Positions 22,477 through 32,334 of a DNA stretch of 57,047 nucleotides are shown here, one piece after another; the first letter of the stretch is position 1; the number at the start of each line of letters is the position of its first letter. The position numbers and the translations under genes were made by a program. A model generated the notes under the pieces. That model did not search any database and was not told the origin of the DNA. It worked only from the letters and a program-made list of their open reading frames with translations. Origin of the DNA: a virus; IMG/VR virus record IMGVR_UViG_3300021077_000161, positions 1 to 57,047 of that record. One strand, given 5' to 3'.

Positions 22477-25091
22477 GACAAAGGTAGTGGGGCAGTTGTT
22501 CCAGCTACCAAAGCACTTAGGTCTATACTCACTGCACTACCGTTTTGTTTTACTGAGACTTTATCTATTCTACTGAACATAGAGCTTTGGGTAAGTTGTG
22601 TTCTTATTGCGTTTACAACGTCTTGGGCGTTAAAGTCAGCCAAACTCAACCCAATTGAAAGAGGCATACCTATAGTTCTGTGTTGGACCAATTCGCCTTT
22701 TTCAATTGACAGTACGGTTTTGACCCACTGTATAATATTAGCTAAACCAACGGCATAACGCAAATCGTCATTGACTAAAATCAAGTCCATATCAGATCCC
22801 AAAAGTAGATCTACCCCACCAATGCTAACCATGGGGTCCATTGCATTTATTCCTGGAATGTCTTTGGTTATGACTGAATCTAAATCTAATGGCTCTATGT
22901 CACTGGGTATCCAAACAAGGTTCCTAGAGCAAATGGTGCCACTCAGGAACGCTTCTAAGACTGCGTTGTCAGCTACCCGGTAACTATCTACCGATGAGTC
23001 CATTTTAAGATATGACACACCGTTTAAAGTTCGTATGCTTTCTACCGTAAACTGAACTCGATTTGCTGCGTTAGATGACAACCAGATCTTCTTACCTACG
23101 AATAAATCATCTGATTGGTTCACAACAACAGTTTTTTCTTTACCGTTGACTAAGATAGGGATAGAATACCCGATTTCATCAATATATGGAGAGCGTAGCC
23201 CGTTTAAAGCTATTATCTCCATATATCTATTTGGATCCTTTAGGTAACTAGAAGCAAGTCCCTCTAAAGTAGCTCCAAAGGGGAATGGAATGGCAAATTT
23301 AGATATTGGTTGTTTCCACGCAATCCCAGAAGAAACAGCTAGTCCACCAAATCTTTCTAAGAAAGTCGGTTGTTCTGCGGGTTCTCCGTCAGCTGTAGCG
23401 GCAAATTGCTGTAAAACAATAACCGATTCATTTAACGCGTTAAGACTATCCCAATCACTTTGGGTAGGGGTTTCTTTAATTGGTGCTATGTTTATTCCAT
23501 AGGTTTCAGCGTAAGTAGGATCTCCAGCTCCTACTAGAAAAGCTATTTTATCGGCTGTGTTTCTAATTGTGTTAGCGTAGTCTTCAAAATCTTTCCTACG
23601 TAGGGTCCTAACTCTAGAAATATCACTTAAAATATCTTTTTTGACATCTTGAGGCAATGAAAGAGCCGAGATCGGTATTTGACTTGCTAAATCATCAGGA
23701 ATGTCTTTTAGCGCCAGTTTATTTGACTTGCCCCCCATAGGAGTTGTCGTTGCCGCTCTATTTGTTCCCTGCCCAGACGTAGTTGTATTCACCCTTCCCG
23801 CCATAGAAGTATCTTGATAATGAGAAGAATTGTCTAATGAGTATTTAACAGCCTTTATGGAAGAATCAGAGGTTTGTCCAGAGGATAACTGGTTCCATAA
23901 TTGAGAACTATTGTTTTTTAGATCTAAAACGTTTATTGTTACTCTGTCTTTTACGGCTTGAGGGATATCTGACAAAGACATCGACGCACCAAGCAAATCC
24001 TTACCCAAAAGAATGGTGTCGTGGAATGGTTTGAACAAATAATCAACATCCCCCAACACTGCTTGCTTCAACGTCCCAATTTTTTGTACTGCCTGCCTAG
24101 CCGCCGTTAATGTATTTATAGCTCTTGCAATTAAATTAGGACTGTGCCTAATAGGGGTAACTACAACATCATCTAAATTACCTGCTTCTAAACTTATTCT
24201 TTTCCAAGCTTTAAAATCTAGCGAATATTTGTATTCTAAAGGAGAAGAAACATCTTTAGATACAACAAATGAGGCTGGACTGACTAAAAATACTTGGCTC
24301 TCTTTCCAAATAGCAACGGCCAATCTAAGGCCTTTAGCTTCATCGTCGTTTAACTTCTTCTTTGCTACATAAGATTCTAAAAAATCTCTCAACAAAGCTA
24401 TTTGTTTGAATCCAGTTGTTTGAGCTAGATTTTTATCATAGTTAGGTAGGTCTGTATTAAACTCAGCTTCTTGATGAACGTTATAGGCCTTAGGAGCGTT
24501 GTTTAAAGCAGACCCAATGGCTTTTTGAGCACTGCTATAGGCAGATCTAGCCGTGTTTACAGTACCGGCAAATATAGATACAGCTTGATCTTCTAATTTG
24601 CTTAAAGCCCCTGTTCCAGACCTAGAAGCTCCAGAAGATCGATATGGTAAAAATCCTGTAGTACCATGGAAAGAAATGTACCTTATAGGCGCTGCATTAT
24701 GTTCTTCAACTATGCCACCAAGCGTTACAGTCGTCTGAACAGCAAAAGGAGTTGAAATAGACATTGACTCAGGGGGTAGCGGTAAAGTATACTTCCAGTC
24801 TTTGTATTGCTTGTAATAAACAGCTCCCGTATCGCTTTTGTTCGTATTGACTACAAGAAGTTCGTAGGGGCAATACTTATCCCATTTTTTTATATCTAGA
24901 TTAGGTCTAAGCCAAAACCCGTCTTCTACATAGCTTTTTTGTTCGTTTAAAGCCGCTTGGGTTAAGTTCTGCTCAATACTAATAGGTCCCTGAATAGGCA
25001 GGTCACCTTCATTTGTTTCAGGTTCTTGGGACAGAGCAGACGCAGACGCAGCTTGAAAATTAACCACACCAGCTGTGTTAAAAATACCCAC
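22455..25091 (-). CDS. Large baseplate protein with gp25-like C-terminus
   Basis: 878 residues. The N-terminal part contains a beta region (WKYTLPLPPESMSISTPFAV, then a VTLGGIVEEHNAAPIRYISF block) of the kind seen in tail and baseplate proteins. The middle (PFGATLEGLASSYLKDPNRY, then IIALNGLRSPYIDEIGYSIP) is LysM-like. The C-terminal ~125 residues (DLILVNDDLRYAVGLANIIQ, then GELVQHRTIGMPLSIGLSLA) resemble the GPW/gp25 baseplate wedge domain. It is the last gene of the tail operon, in line with a baseplate role. The domain reading is by pattern only. Confidence 0.65.
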   Translation of the reverse strand: MGIFNTAGVVNFQAASASALSQEPETNEGDLPIQGPISIEQNLTQAALNEQKSYVEDGFWLRPNLDIKKWDKYCPYELLVVNTNKSDTGAVYYKQYKDWKYTLPLPPESMSISTPFAVQTTVTLGGIVEEHNAAPIRYISFHGTTGFLPYRSSGASRSGTGALSKLEDQAVSIFAGTVNTARSAYSSAQKAIGSALNNAPKAYNVHQEAEFNTDLPNYDKNLAQTTGFKQIALLRDFLESYVAKKKLNDDEAKGLRLAVAIWKESQVFLVSPASFVVSKDVSSPLEYKYSLDFKAWKRISLEAGNLDDVVVTPIRHSPNLIARAINTLTAARQAVQKIGTLKQAVLGDVDYLFKPFHDTILLGKDLLGASMSLSDIPQAVKDRVTINVLDLKNNSSQLWNQLSSGQTSDSSIKAVKYSLDNSSHYQDTSMAGRVNTTTSGQGTNRAATTTPMGGKSNKLALKDIPDDLASQIPISALSLPQDVKKDILSDISRVRTLRRKDFEDYANTIRNTADKIAFLVGAGDPTYAETYGINIAPIKETPTQSDWDSLNALNESVIVLQQFAATADGEPAEQPTFLERFGGLAVSSGIAWKQPISKFAIPFPFGATLEGLASSYLKDPNRYMEIIALNGLRSPYIDEIGYSIPILVNGKEKTVVVNQSDDLFVGKKIWLSSNAANRVQFTVESIRTLNGVSYLKMDSSVDSYRVADNAVLEAFLSGTICSRNLVWIPSDIEPLDLDSVITKDIPGINAMDPMVSIGGVDLLLGSDMDLILVNDDLRYAVGLANIIQWVKTVLSIEKGELVQHRTIGMPLSIGLSLADFNAQDVVNAIRTQLTQSSMFSRIDKVSVKQNGSAVSIDLSALVAGTTAPLPLSYSMALN

Positions 25092-25520
25092 TTATTTAAC
25101 TTGTAGAGTTACGGTTTCTTTAGTAGTTTCTTCGGTCTTTTTGGTGACTTCAATTTCATCAGGATCGTCTAGAAACTTATCTTTAACTCCAATTGCACTT
25201 GAAAGTCTTTTAATAATAGCATGGTAAACGGCTAAACTAATACCACTTGCAATAATGCCTATGATCAATCTGTCAAAGTATCTAGTTCCAACCAAATAAG
25301 TTTTAGGAATAGCAGCAAGGAAGCCTCCTATTAGATAAGAAAGAGTGAACCAACCGTGGGTACTAGACTTACTATAAAAAGTAGGAGAAAATTGACTCGT
25401 TGCTCTCTTAAGTGTCAAGATTAAAATAGCTAGACACAGACAACAGGAAATAAACGACCAATTGTAAAGAGGTGCCCACATACTTGGATGAATTTTGTCT
25501 ATAATATTTTGAGTTTCCAT
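25092..25520 (-). CDS. Membrane protein, holin candidate
   Basis: 142 residues with about three hydrophobic segments (SFISCCLCLAILILTL; WFTLSYLIGGFLAAIP; LIIGIIASGISLAVYHAII) and a charged C-terminal tail ending in Thr/Glu/Lys repeats. The size and topology fit a phage holin. No lysin gene is identified next to it, so the call is uncertain. The SD (AGGAG) is good. A variant boundary element (AGTAATCTTAA) lies upstream at 25534-25548. Confidence 0.5.
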   Translation of the reverse strand: METQNIIDKIHPSMWAPLYNWSFISCCLCLAILILTLKRATSQFSPTFYSKSSTHGWFTLSYLIGGFLAAIPKTYLVGTRYFDRLIIGIIASGISLAVYHAIIKRLSSAIGVKDKFLDDPDEIEVTKKTEETTKETVTLQVK

Positions 25521-25542
25521 TTGTATCTCCTAGTTAAGATTA

Positions 25543-26346
25543 CTATTCTTTTATGTTTCTTTGGTAAATTAAAGGCGGGTTAGAACCTGAAAACATCACT
25601 TGAAAATAACGCCCCGTATCAACAAAATCATTAGCGTTTAAATACTGGGTGTCTAAAAGCGGCACTCCATTTGTTTTAGGAGCCCTAGTTCTGTGTTCTA
25701 ACCCACCTCCAGAATGACCATACATGACCACATCTGCTGTTTCGTCTACAACCTCAAACAAATCATTTGCGTCCTGTAACTCCATTACCTTGTTTTCAGG
25801 AAACGACAAGGGGAACGGCCTATGATGACAATAAACCAATTTAGGTAGGTCCATATTGGTAGATTTGTTAAAAACCTCTCTAACTTTGTCTAGCTGATCT
25901 TCTCCAATCATTCCACAAGCAAAATCAAAGTTTTTGTATGTCAAAAGGCAGCTGTTCAACCCCATAGTCAAAACCTTTGTGTCTTTGTATTCTAATAGAA
26001 TTTCTACGGGGTTTTTAGTTGTATAGTCAACATTATTAATAGTAAAAGGCTGAAAATATTTCTTCCAGTAATTGATAGAATCAGGGCTGTACAAATTGCC
26101 TAAGATTCCACAGTCATGATTCCCTAAGGATAGTAGTAATTTGTGGGAAAAAGGGGCTAGTATCTTTTGGGCCTTTTGATACTGAAACTCTAACGCGCTG
26201 TCTACAATATCTCCAGTAACCGCTAAATAGACGCCTTGAGCGTTGTTAAAGTGCCTGTTGTAAATTTTGGTTAATAATTGAGATACAGTTTTATCACTAT
26301 CATTGCCTTTTATATGAGTATCTGAGATATGTATTATTTGTATCAT
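25543..26346 (-). CDS. Calcineurin-like phosphoesterase (CpdA-like)
   Basis: 267 residues. Metal-site motifs: SDTH (8-11), TGDIVD, SLGNHDCG, CHHRPFP and MYGHSGG. The pattern matches class III cyclic-nucleotide phosphodiesterases and other metallophosphoesterases. It might degrade a nucleotide second messenger, perhaps a defence signal; this is inference. Its ATG overlaps the stop of the small upstream membrane protein (ATGA). This is a second phosphoesterase besides those at 20715 and 45143 (SbcD). Confidence 0.82.
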   Translation of the reverse strand: MIQIIHISDTHIKGNDSDKTVSQLLTKIYNRHFNNAQGVYLAVTGDIVDSALEFQYQKAQKILAPFSHKLLLSLGNHDCGILGNLYSPDSINYWKKYFQPFTINNVDYTTKNPVEILLEYKDTKVLTMGLNSCLLTYKNFDFACGMIGEDQLDKVREVFNKSTNMDLPKLVYCHHRPFPLSFPENKVMELQDANDLFEVVDETADVVMYGHSGGGLEHRTRAPKTNGVPLLDTQYLNANDFVDTGRYFQVMFSGSNPPLIYQRNIKE

Positions 26347-26462
26347 TTGTTCTTCTTACAAAATTGGGTTGTTGGTGGTCGCTTAATAGGATTCCCCGCG
26401 ACCACCCACACGAAAACGGCCAGGGCGGCGAGGGCTAGGATGGTTGCGGGGACGGTTGGCAT
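26343..26462 (-). CDS. Small single-span membrane protein
   Basis: 39 residues: MPTVPATILALAALAVFVWV, then VAGNPIKRPPTTQ and a basic tail. One membrane segment followed by positive charge gives an N-out or N-in topology typical of small phage membrane proteins. It starts 2 nt after the adhesin stop and overlaps the phosphoesterase start (ATGA). Its 5' two-thirds are G+C-rich and its 3' end is A+T-rich, so the island border (about 26390) is inside this gene. Confidence 0.5.
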   Translation of the reverse strand: MPTVPATILALAALAVFVWVVAGNPIKRPPTTQFCKKNK

Positions 26463-29400
26463 GGTCAGAACTTGCTTGCGGTCAGGACGGCGTTGTTAAC
26501 ATCGACCGTGCATGTTCCGCCGTCTCCCGTGACGGGTTCATCTGCGGCCATCTGCAGCTCTATGGTGCTACTAGTCCCCACGGAGCCAACGCGGCTAAGC
26601 GACCATCTTTTGCGATATAGATTTTCCAGCTGACTAACATCTATTTCTATCTGCGGTCCTACCAGGGAGCCGGCCACGAGAATACGTGCGTAGACGCGAA
26701 ATGGTGACGAGCTTGTGGCAAACGTGCAAAAGAAAGTGGCATCCCCGGTAATGTGCATATACGCTCCCGCCGCCGTGTACGAAGCCACCGTTACCCAGCC
26801 TGAGCTGTGATGAATGCTTGTTGCGGAGGCAGGGCCTGTGTACATCACAGGCAGCGGTCCTCCGCTCAACGACACTTGCACCTGCCTGTTTGGCGCGCTT
26901 CCTATGATATTTGTCGATATCCCCGCACCGGCTACGACGCGGTTGTAGAGCACGTCAGGAGTATCACCTGACACGGCAACCACCTTTCCGGCGACTGCGG
27001 CCAGATTACTCTGCACCGCCGCCGCTGCACCTGACTGGTCCGCTCCCACGCTTGACCACGTTGGGGCCGCGACGCCCTCTATATGTGTCGTGTCTGTGAA
27101 ACGCGCCCAATTTCCATATGTGCAAGCCCCGCCGCTGCATCCGATGCCGGAGACTGTACCGTTGGTCACGCAAGTAGGAACGCCATTGTCAGTTAGGTAG
27201 GTCATTACCTGCCCAGTGGCGCAAACCGAAGTTGGTTTCCATAGATCCGCAATTCCGTGGCCAGCAAGCGTCAAATTTGGTGCGCTTATGGGTTGATTAA
27301 ACTCAGAGTAGGTATCAGTTATGCGCAAGAATCCGATGCCGCCCTGAAGGTATAGACCAGATGCACTAAACAACTGCAATGCTTTCAGTGTGCGCGTTCC
27401 AAAATCCTCTGCAATTATTTTTGCAGTGTCGTCACTCGCGTACACAAGCACCAGGCGCTTCCCTACGGTCGGGAACGCGTCTGTCCCTTCGCCGATGGCT
27501 ACCGCAGCTTCCACATCAACCCCAGTGCTTGGGTTGTCTTTGATAGAACCCGTCCGCAGCCCGAGTAATCCATTGAACACGGCAACGCTGTCAGCACTGC
27601 CCGTGCCCGTGAGCGTATTGGTCGCCGTGTTCGTCACCGTCGAGCTGATGCCCGTCAGCGAGCCCAGCGCCGTGTTGGTAGTCGTCGACGTTGCTGTCCC
27701 AGTGCCGATTACGCCGATGATACCTCCGCCGAACGTGAGTGTCTGCGTATTCGTCACGGTGCCATTAGCCGAGATTGGCATCTGCGGGCCAAGCACAATC
27801 GCCGTGGTCGTGACCGTGCCGGTGGTCGTCTGCGTGTACGTCATCGACTGCGTGCCAGTCACCGTCTGCGTGCCCGTGGCTGTGTAGGTGTTCGAGGCAG
27901 TGTGCGTGCTTGTCGTCGTCACGGTGCCCGTGCTAGTTGCGGTGCCGGTCACGGTCTGGGTGACTGTGCCTGTGGCCGTGTAGGTGCTGGTCGTTGTGCC
28001 TGTAGCCGTCTGGGTGATCGTGCCTGTCTGTGTCCCGGTCGACGTGGTCGTCCCTGTCTCCGTATGGGTTGAGGTCGAAGTCCATGTTCCCGTGAGTGTC
28101 TGAGTTCCCAGCGCGGTGGCTGTCCAGGTGCTGGTGTCTGTTTGGGTGACGGTGATCGTGTCGGTGCCCAATGCGGTAGATGTGGCCGTGCCCGTCGAAG
28201 TAGTCGTAACAGTAGCCGTGGACGATGACGTGACTGTTGCCGTGCTGATGGCAGTCTGCGTGCCGGTTTGATACGCGGTCCCTGCGCCAGCAGCGACCAC
28301 GCCATTGAGGACCCCCGCGCCCGTTGCTGGTGTCCTGCTGACCCAAGTAGCGCCGCTGTCACCGCTCGTCTGGATTGCAGCTGTGTTGTCCGTGTTCATA
28401 CCGACGGCTACGCAATTGGTCCGCGTGGTGTCGCAGGCGACACCGATGAAGTACCCCGCGCCCGTTGCTGGTGTCCTGCTGACCCAAGTTGCTCCACCGT
28501 CACCGCTCGTCTGGATTGCAGCAGCTGTGTTGTCCGTGTTGTGCCCGACGGCGACGCAAACCCCTCCATCAGTTGTTGTCTGTGTGAGGCTACCTGTCGC
28601 GGTGTAGGTGCTGGTACCTAGTGCAGTGCTGGTCTGCAAGGCTGTCGACGTTTGAATTGCAGTTGAGGTATCCGTCCCCAACGCTGTCCACGTATACGTC
28701 CAAGTGCCAGTACCCGTTCCCGTCCCAGAAATGCTCGCCGCTGTCATAGATGCCGTCGCCGTTACCGTGGCTAGGAATGTGATGTCTGTTGATGTCGAGG
28801 TTCGCGTGACGGTGAAGGTACCACTCCCAGCGTTGGTTTTTAGGTAGGTGGCAGTCATAGTGTGCGTCGCAGTGTTCGTGTTGCTGCCCGTGCCACTCGC
28901 GGTGGCGGTTCCTGTGACTGTTCCCGACACGGTTCCTGTCCCGGTGTCTGTCCCCGTAGCTGTTCCCGTTCCAGTCCCCGTCATTGTGGCTCCAAGGGCT
29001 CCGGTGCCGCTGGCCGTTGCACTCGCCGTTCCTGACAGGGTTGCAGTGGCCGTGATCGTAGCTGTTAATGTGACCGTCGAGACGTTGGTTTTTGTCGTCG
29101 AGACTGTGGCGGTTCCGCTGCCTGTGAATGTACCAGACCGTGAAACGGTAGCGACTGCCGTTGCGGTGGCACTTCCGGTGTTTGTGCCATCTGCAGTGAC
29201 CGAGCCGGTCCCTGTTGCGGTGGATGTGCTGGTAAGGGTATTGGACACCGTGATGGTTGACGAATTTGTGACAGTTGACGAATTGGTAAGGGTATTGGAC
29301 TGAGTCACCGTTCCGGTGAGTGTGACGGTTTCGGTCACCGTACTGACTGCCGTCTCGGTGAATGTTGGCGTCGCGGTCTGCGTTTCCGTGCTTGTATTTG

Positions 29401-30085
29401 TCACCGTCTGCGTAGTGGTGACTGTACTCGTGCCAATTGCAGTCGCTGTGTGTGAGCTGGTCGAGGTGGACGAATTGGTAACAGTGACCGTGTCGTTGTG
29501 GGTGCTCGTGTTGGTCACAGTCGTGGTCGGGGTGTTGGTGACGGTCTGGGTGTTCGTCACCGTGTTAGTCACGGTCGGCGTTGTGGTGCTCGTGACCGTG
29601 TTTGTTGCCGTCAAGGTGTTGGTCACGGTTGGGGTTGTGGTGTTCGTGACCGTGTTGGTGTTCGTGACCGTGTTGGTGGCGGTAGTGGTAGGCGTCGTCG
29701 TTTCGGTGTTGGTATTCGTGACCGTCGAAGTATTGGTCACCGTGCTAGTGCTCGTTAGCGTACTGGTGTTAGTTTGTGAGCCCACGCCCTGCGTGGCACA
29801 AGCCAGGGGGGCGGCGCAGCCTATGGTCGGGTCTGGGAGCATCGTCTGGGGCCAAGCGCCCGATGGAGGCACGCAGGCAATTTGTCCTGGAGTAGGCGTG
29901 CTAGGGCAGTAGTCCGTGTCTGTCTCCGTAGCCGTCCCGCTCGCCGAAAGCGTTTGGACCGTGCCCCGTGGGGTGATGCGGTGGACATCGCGCTGCTGGA
30001 TTGGATCGATCTTGCCGTCTGCCGAGCACAGGTCAGCCGGGTTGCCGTATTCTCCACCGGGGCAGGTCTGCGTCCAAGCAACGCT
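26390..30085. other. G+C-rich recombination island 2 (adhesin passenger)
   Basis: The DNA of the adhesin after its signal sequence is distinctly G+C-rich, whereas the signal-peptide codons (30085-30142) and both flanks are A+T-rich. The left border falls in the small 26343 gene and the right border just after the signal peptide. It looks like a passenger domain grafted by recombination onto a resident export signal. The borders are approximate. Confidence 0.6.
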
Positions 30086-30142
30086 TCCCCAACTTAAAGA
30101 AACCAAAAGCAACCCAACGATAATACACTTTACCTTATTCAT
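26465..30142 (-). CDS. Secreted or surface Thr/Ser-rich repeat adhesin or tail fibre
   Basis: 1225 residues. The start MNKVKCIIVGLLLVSLSWGS is a typical signal peptide (cut likely near SVAWT). Residues ~125-500 and ~605-870 are low-complexity Thr-rich repeats (TNTxTVTNT-like). Between them (about 515-610) lie two BNR/Asp-box-like copies (TSGDGGATWVSR). The C-terminal ~350 residues resemble a tail-fibre tip (SGLYLQGGIGFLRI, then NQPISAPNLTLAGHG). The position between tail genes suggests a virion fibre, but the signal peptide points to export. GAGG SD. The opposite-strand Val-rich frames are artefacts of the repeat. Confidence 0.7.
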   Translation of the reverse strand: MNKVKCIIVGLLLVSLSWGSVAWTQTCPGGEYGNPADLCSADGKIDPIQQRDVHRITPRGTVQTLSASGTATETDTDYCPSTPTPGQIACVPPSGAWPQTMLPDPTIGCAAPLACATQGVGSQTNTSTLTSTSTVTNTSTVTNTNTETTTPTTTATNTVTNTNTVTNTTTPTVTNTLTATNTVTSTTTPTVTNTVTNTQTVTNTPTTTVTNTSTHNDTVTVTNSSTSTSSHTATAIGTSTVTTTQTVTNTSTETQTATPTFTETAVSTVTETVTLTGTVTQSNTLTNSSTVTNSSTITVSNTLTSTSTATGTGSVTADGTNTGSATATAVATVSRSGTFTGSGTATVSTTKTNVSTVTLTATITATATLSGTASATASGTGALGATMTGTGTGTATGTDTGTGTVSGTVTGTATASGTGSNTNTATHTMTATYLKTNAGSGTFTVTRTSTSTDITFLATVTATASMTAASISGTGTGTGTWTYTWTALGTDTSTAIQTSTALQTSTALGTSTYTATGSLTQTTTDGGVCVAVGHNTDNTAAAIQTSGDGGATWVSRTPATGAGYFIGVACDTTRTNCVAVGMNTDNTAAIQTSGDSGATWVSRTPATGAGVLNGVVAAGAGTAYQTGTQTAISTATVTSSSTATVTTTSTGTATSTALGTDTITVTQTDTSTWTATALGTQTLTGTWTSTSTHTETGTTTSTGTQTGTITQTATGTTTSTYTATGTVTQTVTGTATSTGTVTTTSTHTASNTYTATGTQTVTGTQSMTYTQTTTGTVTTTAIVLGPQMPISANGTVTNTQTLTFGGGIIGVIGTGTATSTTTNTALGSLTGISSTVTNTATNTLTGTGSADSVAVFNGLLGLRTGSIKDNPSTGVDVEAAVAIGEGTDAFPTVGKRLVLVYASDDTAKIIAEDFGTRTLKALQLFSASGLYLQGGIGFLRITDTYSEFNQPISAPNLTLAGHGIADLWKPTSVCATGQVMTYLTDNGVPTCVTNGTVSGIGCSGGACTYGNWARFTDTTHIEGVAAPTWSSVGADQSGAAAAVQSNLAAVAGKVVAVSGDTPDVLYNRVVAGAGISTNIIGSAPNRQVQVSLSGGPLPVMYTGPASATSIHHSSGWVTVASYTAAGAYMHITGDATFFCTFATSSSPFRVYARILVAGSLVGPQIEIDVSQLENLYRKRWSLSRVGSVGTSSTIELQMAADEPVTGDGGTCTVDVNNAVLTASKF
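27590..29790 (-). repeat. Degenerate short repeats encoding Thr-rich stalk
   Basis: Many imperfect copies of GTGTTGGTCACGGT-like units (coding strand: ACNGTNACNAACACN) fill about 27590-28260 and 28590-29790. They are interrupted at 28300-28580 by the non-repeat Asp-box part. The pattern would allow length change by recombination or slippage. These are coding repeats, not a CRISPR array: unit length and spacing are not constant. Confidence 0.75.
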
Positions 30143-30161
30143 ATATAATACCTCGCGTTAA

Positions 30162-32210
30162 TTATGTAGCAATTGGGTAACTTTGATAGCTAACCAATCT
30201 CCATCTGTTTTCAGTTAAATCCAAGCGATAAACAAGTTCTGTAGGATATTTAAAACCATGCATTTTACCTGTCCCAGAAGGATCAACGTCATTAGCTAAG
30301 GGCAAATAATTACTATAACCTGGGGTATTAGATCCACTATGAACGTTTATAAGATTGTTAGGGGCTGCGTTTATTATGTAAACCCCCATAGTAAAGCCAT
30401 CTGGTATACTTGTTCCATCTGACCATTTTTTAGAAATTCCATAAAAATCATTTGAAGCCGCAGTAAGTCGTATGTAGTCAGAATAGTCCCCATTTGTCTT
30501 TAAACTAGGAACCAACCACCCTCCAGACACATCTGATGCGTCAATCGCTGAATAAAGAGAACTGTTAGGATGCTGTAAGACAAAGCTTCTATGGCTTAGT
30601 TGATCATGGGCTCCTGTAGCGATTCCAGTGATGGGCATCTGGAATGGGACAGTAATTTTTGATCCCCAGTTTGGTCCACCAATTTTTGCGTGAATCGTAA
30701 CAGAGTCTGTACAAGTAGAACTTAGCTCAACCGTAGCAATTAGTTGATCCGTAGTAGATATAGCGTATGAAGCACCTAAAAACGTAAACGATATAGGGTT
30801 AGGCATTATACTGTAAATAGGAGAAGATGAAGCTTCGAATAACAATGACGTTCCAGAGCCCCAATATCGCCTTATTGCTACTTTTAAGAAAACACTCCCA
30901 TTAGGGGGATATGAATCAAGTAAAACAGACTCAAAATCAAATAGCCAAGGTCCTGCTGGAATTACGTTTACGCCAGGAGTGCCTATAATAGTTGTAAAAT
31001 CTTTAAGAATAAAGTTGTCATTGGTAACCGTTCCAGTCGCGTCATAGGTGTTTTTAGCCCCAAGAGCAGTTAACTGTGAACGAGTACATAAATCATAAAC
31101 GGGATCTATTCCAGGTGGTGCAGAATCTGAAACGGTCCAGGATTGCTCCGTTCCACCATCCTCTAAATAAACAGGCGGAGCGCTGTTAAACGTAATATAT
31201 TTGTTTCCGTATACATTACCTGTTGCAATGTAAAAAGTAAGGCCTTTAACAAATGCACTTCCCGTTATATATCCAGGCATTCTGCGTATTCGAGCATGAG
31301 TATTAACCTGAGCGTAATATGGGGTGCCGTCATCTGCTACGCGGCGCTCCATATGCAGACCTATGTCTTCTATTGTATAAGGACCGAATCTTGGTGTATC
31401 GTACTGCAAGGGCGGCGATTGCGGAGGCAGCTCATAGCCCATAAAATTTAGGCCAACAAGATTACAGCCTGTATTATCTATTACGGGAGTTATTCCATCC
31501 AAATCATCTAAGGTTAAAGCCCCTATAATAGAACGTTCATACACGCCTGGTTGGCTGGGTACAATACTCCAACCGACATCACTGCTAACAGCAGAATTAA
31601 GGTTAACAACACAAGTAAGTTTGCCTCCATAATTAGGATTGTCTAATTCAGCATAAAAAAGCTCTGTGGCCGCCTGTTCTGGGGTTATTATTTTTTCTGG
31701 ATGTTGATGTTTTGCATCACTTACTTCACCTGAATTACCAGGATCCCCAACCCCTCCATCTGTTGTAGGGATCAAATCACTTATTTTGGGCGAAGTTATC
31801 CTTACTAAAGGCTTTGCATTAGAAGAATCAACGTCTATAGTCGTCCCCCCAGACCCTTCTAATTCGTTAAATAAAGGGCCATGGGTAGTATCTGTTGAAG
31901 TGGCCTTTACTTCATGATCGTCAATACCTAAAACTAGTTGATCGATAGTTTCTAGGGTTTTTTGAACATCTGTATCTAAAATATTTAAATTTTTAGTAAA
32001 TACGGTTGAGTCTACACTAATAGCGGTAGATGGATGTTGGTCAGGTAAATCTCGGTTTATTAATTGACTATGGTCTCCTGAACCGTCATCCCAGATTAAC
32101 GCCTTAGCCACTTCCATCCAATAGCTTTGACTTCGTATGCCAGTGTCAAAACCGCCAGCGGACAAAAAATACAAGATACGTTTTGCAAGTGTTACAGGAT
32201 CCATATGCAT
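30162..32210 (-). CDS. Tail fibre or appendage protein
   Basis: 682 residues with no signal peptide. The N-terminal ~130 are helical with QLINRDLPDQHPSTAISV, a pattern seen in fibre proteins that pair with 'HxQLxxRDLPDQHP' motifs. Next is a Gly/Asp/Ser-rich beta part and a DDGTPYYAQVNTHARI block. The C-terminus holds many beta strands. Another GAHDQLSHRSFVLQHP copy of the His motif lies in the C-terminal half. It follows the small ORF at 32317 by 2 nt with a GAGG SD. Located directly upstream of the adhesin in the operon. Confidence 0.65.
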   Translation of the reverse strand: MHMDPVTLAKRILYFLSAGGFDTGIRSQSYWMEVAKALIWDDGSGDHSQLINRDLPDQHPSTAISVDSTVFTKNLNILDTDVQKTLETIDQLVLGIDDHEVKATSTDTTHGPLFNELEGSGGTTIDVDSSNAKPLVRITSPKISDLIPTTDGGVGDPGNSGEVSDAKHQHPEKIITPEQAATELFYAELDNPNYGGKLTCVVNLNSAVSSDVGWSIVPSQPGVYERSIIGALTLDDLDGITPVIDNTGCNLVGLNFMGYELPPQSPPLQYDTPRFGPYTIEDIGLHMERRVADDGTPYYAQVNTHARIRRMPGYITGSAFVKGLTFYIATGNVYGNKYITFNSAPPVYLEDGGTEQSWTVSDSAPPGIDPVYDLCTRSQLTALGAKNTYDATGTVTNDNFILKDFTTIIGTPGVNVIPAGPWLFDFESVLLDSYPPNGSVFLKVAIRRYWGSGTSLLFEASSSPIYSIMPNPISFTFLGASYAISTTDQLIATVELSSTCTDSVTIHAKIGGPNWGSKITVPFQMPITGIATGAHDQLSHRSFVLQHPNSSLYSAIDASDVSGGWLVPSLKTNGDYSDYIRLTAASNDFYGISKKWSDGTSIPDGFTMGVYIINAAPNNLINVHSGSNTPGYSNYLPLANDVDPSGTGKMHGFKYPTELVYRLDLTENRWRLVSYQSYPIAT

Positions 32211-32212
32211 GG

Positions 32213-32317
32213 TTAGCCTGCCTCTTGTGTTTTATGGTTTGAGGTGTAGAGTTTAGAACAAACCTTTAACACAACGCTTTCTAACAAAGCAGTTTGTTCT
32301 ATAAGAGCCTCGCACAT
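32213..32317 (-). CDS. Small ORF (34 residues)
   Basis: Starts at ATG 32317, embedded in the boundary element (CAACAATCTTACGGGTATG). It reads MCEALIEQTALLESVVLKVC and ends TAA at 32213-32215. The downstream fibre gene ATG is 2 nt later, suggesting coupling. It is helical, of unknown function. It fills the gap between the spike and fibre genes, so it is kept with modest confidence. Confidence 0.45.
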   Translation of the reverse strand: MCEALIEQTALLESVVLKVCSKLYTSNHKTQEAG

Positions 32318-32334
32318 ACCCGTAAGATTGTTGC

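Noticed and set aside
28590-29790. CRISPR-like repeat array in the repetitive region
   Set aside because: The repeats are short, imperfect, lack uniform spacers and lie in one continuous coding frame for a Thr-rich protein.
28848-29912. Val-rich ORFs on the plus strand opposite the adhesin
   Set aside because: They are the reverse complement of ACN/GTN-type Thr-rich codons, with no SD and no folded-protein character.
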